Notes under the pieces: model-generated
Told to the model about the DNA's origin: nothing
What the model saw: only the letters and a program-made list of their open reading frames with translations
Database searches by the model: none
Program-made: the position numbers and the translations under genes
NCBI RefSeq assembly: GCF_022133705.1
Contig: NZ_JAKNHJ010000002.1
Span: forward strand, 62,001 to 126,000
Origin: Varibaculum cambriense
Lineage (GTDB): Bacteria; Actinomycetota; Actinomycetes; Actinomycetales; Actinomycetaceae
Length of the DNA: 64,000 nt
Direction: 5' to 3'
Shown: positions 63,287-64,000 of the stretch, piece after piece
Layout of the letters: the number at the start of each line of letters is the position of its first letter
Position numbering within the stretch: position 1 is the first letter of the stretch

Positions 63287-64000
63287 TTAGTCTTGCGCCT
63301 CTTTTAGAAGTTTGCTTAGGCGCGGTAGTGAAACGCGTTCGCGAGTACCCAGGGGCTGGGCAAACAGCGAGACCCGTAACTCTTCTATTAGCCAGCGGCC
63401 GTGGATGAGGGCGGCTACGGCAGTAGGATCTGCGGCTAGGTTTTCCTGGTTTTCTAGCTTTCCGCTTGCACCCTCCCAAATAGCTAGAGCCTGTTCTTCC
63501 TGTTGGCTTCCCTTGCTGCGCCCCTGACTTGCTTTTTGTAGACGAGTAGCTATCGCCTGTAAATAGCGTCCTAAATCCTCAGCTCCCTCACACAAGTCCC
63601 ACAGGAACCCCGGGTAGATCAGCTGTGATAGTTGGGAGCGCACCTGGGTAACTTCCCCTAAGGCTGCGAGGGGGAAATGCGAGGATAGTGCGGCTGATAC
63701 CTCCCGGTAGCTGGCACCAACCTCCCCAAGTTCGCGGGCGAGGACGTACACTTCGTCCTCGAAACGGTCACGGAAATCTGCAGCGAACTGCCGCAGGGTG
63801 GAAGAGTCCCGAACTGTCCAGGTGTCGGCCTGGGCTTTTTTGAGGCAGCGCCAGGTGGCAACCAGTTGCAGATCGGAAAGTAATGCTACTTTTTCGTAGG
63901 GCAGTGCCGCCAGGTTTAGCGCTAAACGAGCTGGCCAGCGCGTAAAGATGCGGCTAGGTGGTAAGTAAAGCTGGGAGCAAAGCAGGCAGGTAACCCCAAA
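63287..64000 (-). CDS. hrpA: HrpA-type ATP-dependent RNA helicase, C-terminal part (runs off the window)
   Basis: Open on the minus strand to the window edge, so only the last 237 or so residues are seen. Translation from the edge includes RWPARLALNLAALPYEKVAL and FAADFRDRFEDEVYVLARELG. The end WLIEELRVSLFAQPLGTRERVS is diagnostic of the DUF3418 tail of HrpA-family DEAH helicases. The helicase core lies outside the window. It converges on the kinase gene with 10 bp between stops. Confidence 0.85.
   Translation of the reverse strand, partial: FGVTCLLCSQLYLPPSRIFTRWPARLALNLAALPYEKVALLSDLQLVATWRCLKKAQADTWTVRDSSTLRQFAADFRDRFEDEVYVLARELGEVGASYREVSAALSSHFPLAALGEVTQVRSQLSQLIYPGFLWDLCEGAEDLGRYLQAIATRLQKASQGRSKGSQQEEQALAIWEGASGKLENQENLAADPTAVAALIHGRWLIEELRVSLFAQPLGTRERVSLPRLSKLLKEAQD

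Overview
This window looks like a chromosomal segment of a moderate-GC actinomycete, most likely in or near Actinomycetaceae (a Varibaculum-like organism is my inference; no search was possible). The reasons are frequent GTG/TTG starts, classical menaquinone genes, a GuaB1-type dehydrogenase, LAxTG/LSxTG cell-wall sorting signals, actinobacterial-style class Ib nrd genes and ribosomal protein forms. Most of the sequence is ordinary core genome. The unusual parts are small accessory loci and a dispersed intergenic repeat family.

Layout. 0-6 kb: methylmalonate-semialdehyde dehydrogenase, PLP synthase (pdxST), an inositol-type sugar isomerase and a LacI regulator. 5.8-7.5 kb: a RelA/SpoT-domain alarmone synthetase facing a Panacea-domain protein, a likely toxSAS toxin-antitoxin pair. 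7.6-10.4 kb: metNIQ methionine importer behind a SAM riboswitch. 10.5-12 kb: a Trp leader peptide with a WWW run and attenuator in front of a TrpB2-type gene. 12-19.9 kb: menE, menB, menC, menD, menF. 20-31.7 kb: str operon (rpsL, rpsG, fusA, tuf), a RelBE-type pair, then an S10 operon that stops at rpsQ. 32-37 kb: two paralogous sugar/inositol MFS transporters around a Gfo/Idh/MocA oxidoreductase. 37-41.4 kb: TSUP exporter, Zn alcohol dehydrogenase, a small membrane protein under a LacI-type operator, and a HAD phosphatase. 41.4-47.3 kb: two divergent sortase-anchored surface proteins, a degenerate ADP-ribosylglycohydrolase and a secreted polysaccharide deacetylase. 47.4-54.5 kb: mtnN-luxS, nrdHIE, an SDR and nrdF. 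54.6-64 kb: ABC-class ATPase, cycA, LMW-PTPase, guaB1, a phosphoribosyltransferase, SprT-like protein, Ser/Thr kinase and the 3' end of an hrpA-type helicase.

Functional links. pdxST supplies PLP. metNIQ, mtnN and luxS import methionine and recycle SAH, and the importer is under SAM control. menBCDEF make the naphthoquinone head group. mmsA, the IolH-like isomerase, the MocA oxidoreductase, both MFS carriers and LacI-type operators together suggest a dispersed inositol (polyol) uptake and degradation regulon. nrdHIEF reduce ribonucleotides.

The most interesting unexplained feature is a two-module palindromic repeat (modules B and A, often with a tail of half-units). It occurs at seven intergenic places. 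The B-A order is fixed, and the outer arms of module A differ between copies while remaining complementary. Also notable are the divergent toxSAS/Panacea pair, the probably leaderless Trp attenuator upstream of trpB2, the ADP-ribosylglycohydrolase homologue lacking metal ligands, and attenuator-like hairpins in both ribosomal operon leaders. No tRNA, rRNA, CRISPR array, insertion sequence or prophage was seen.
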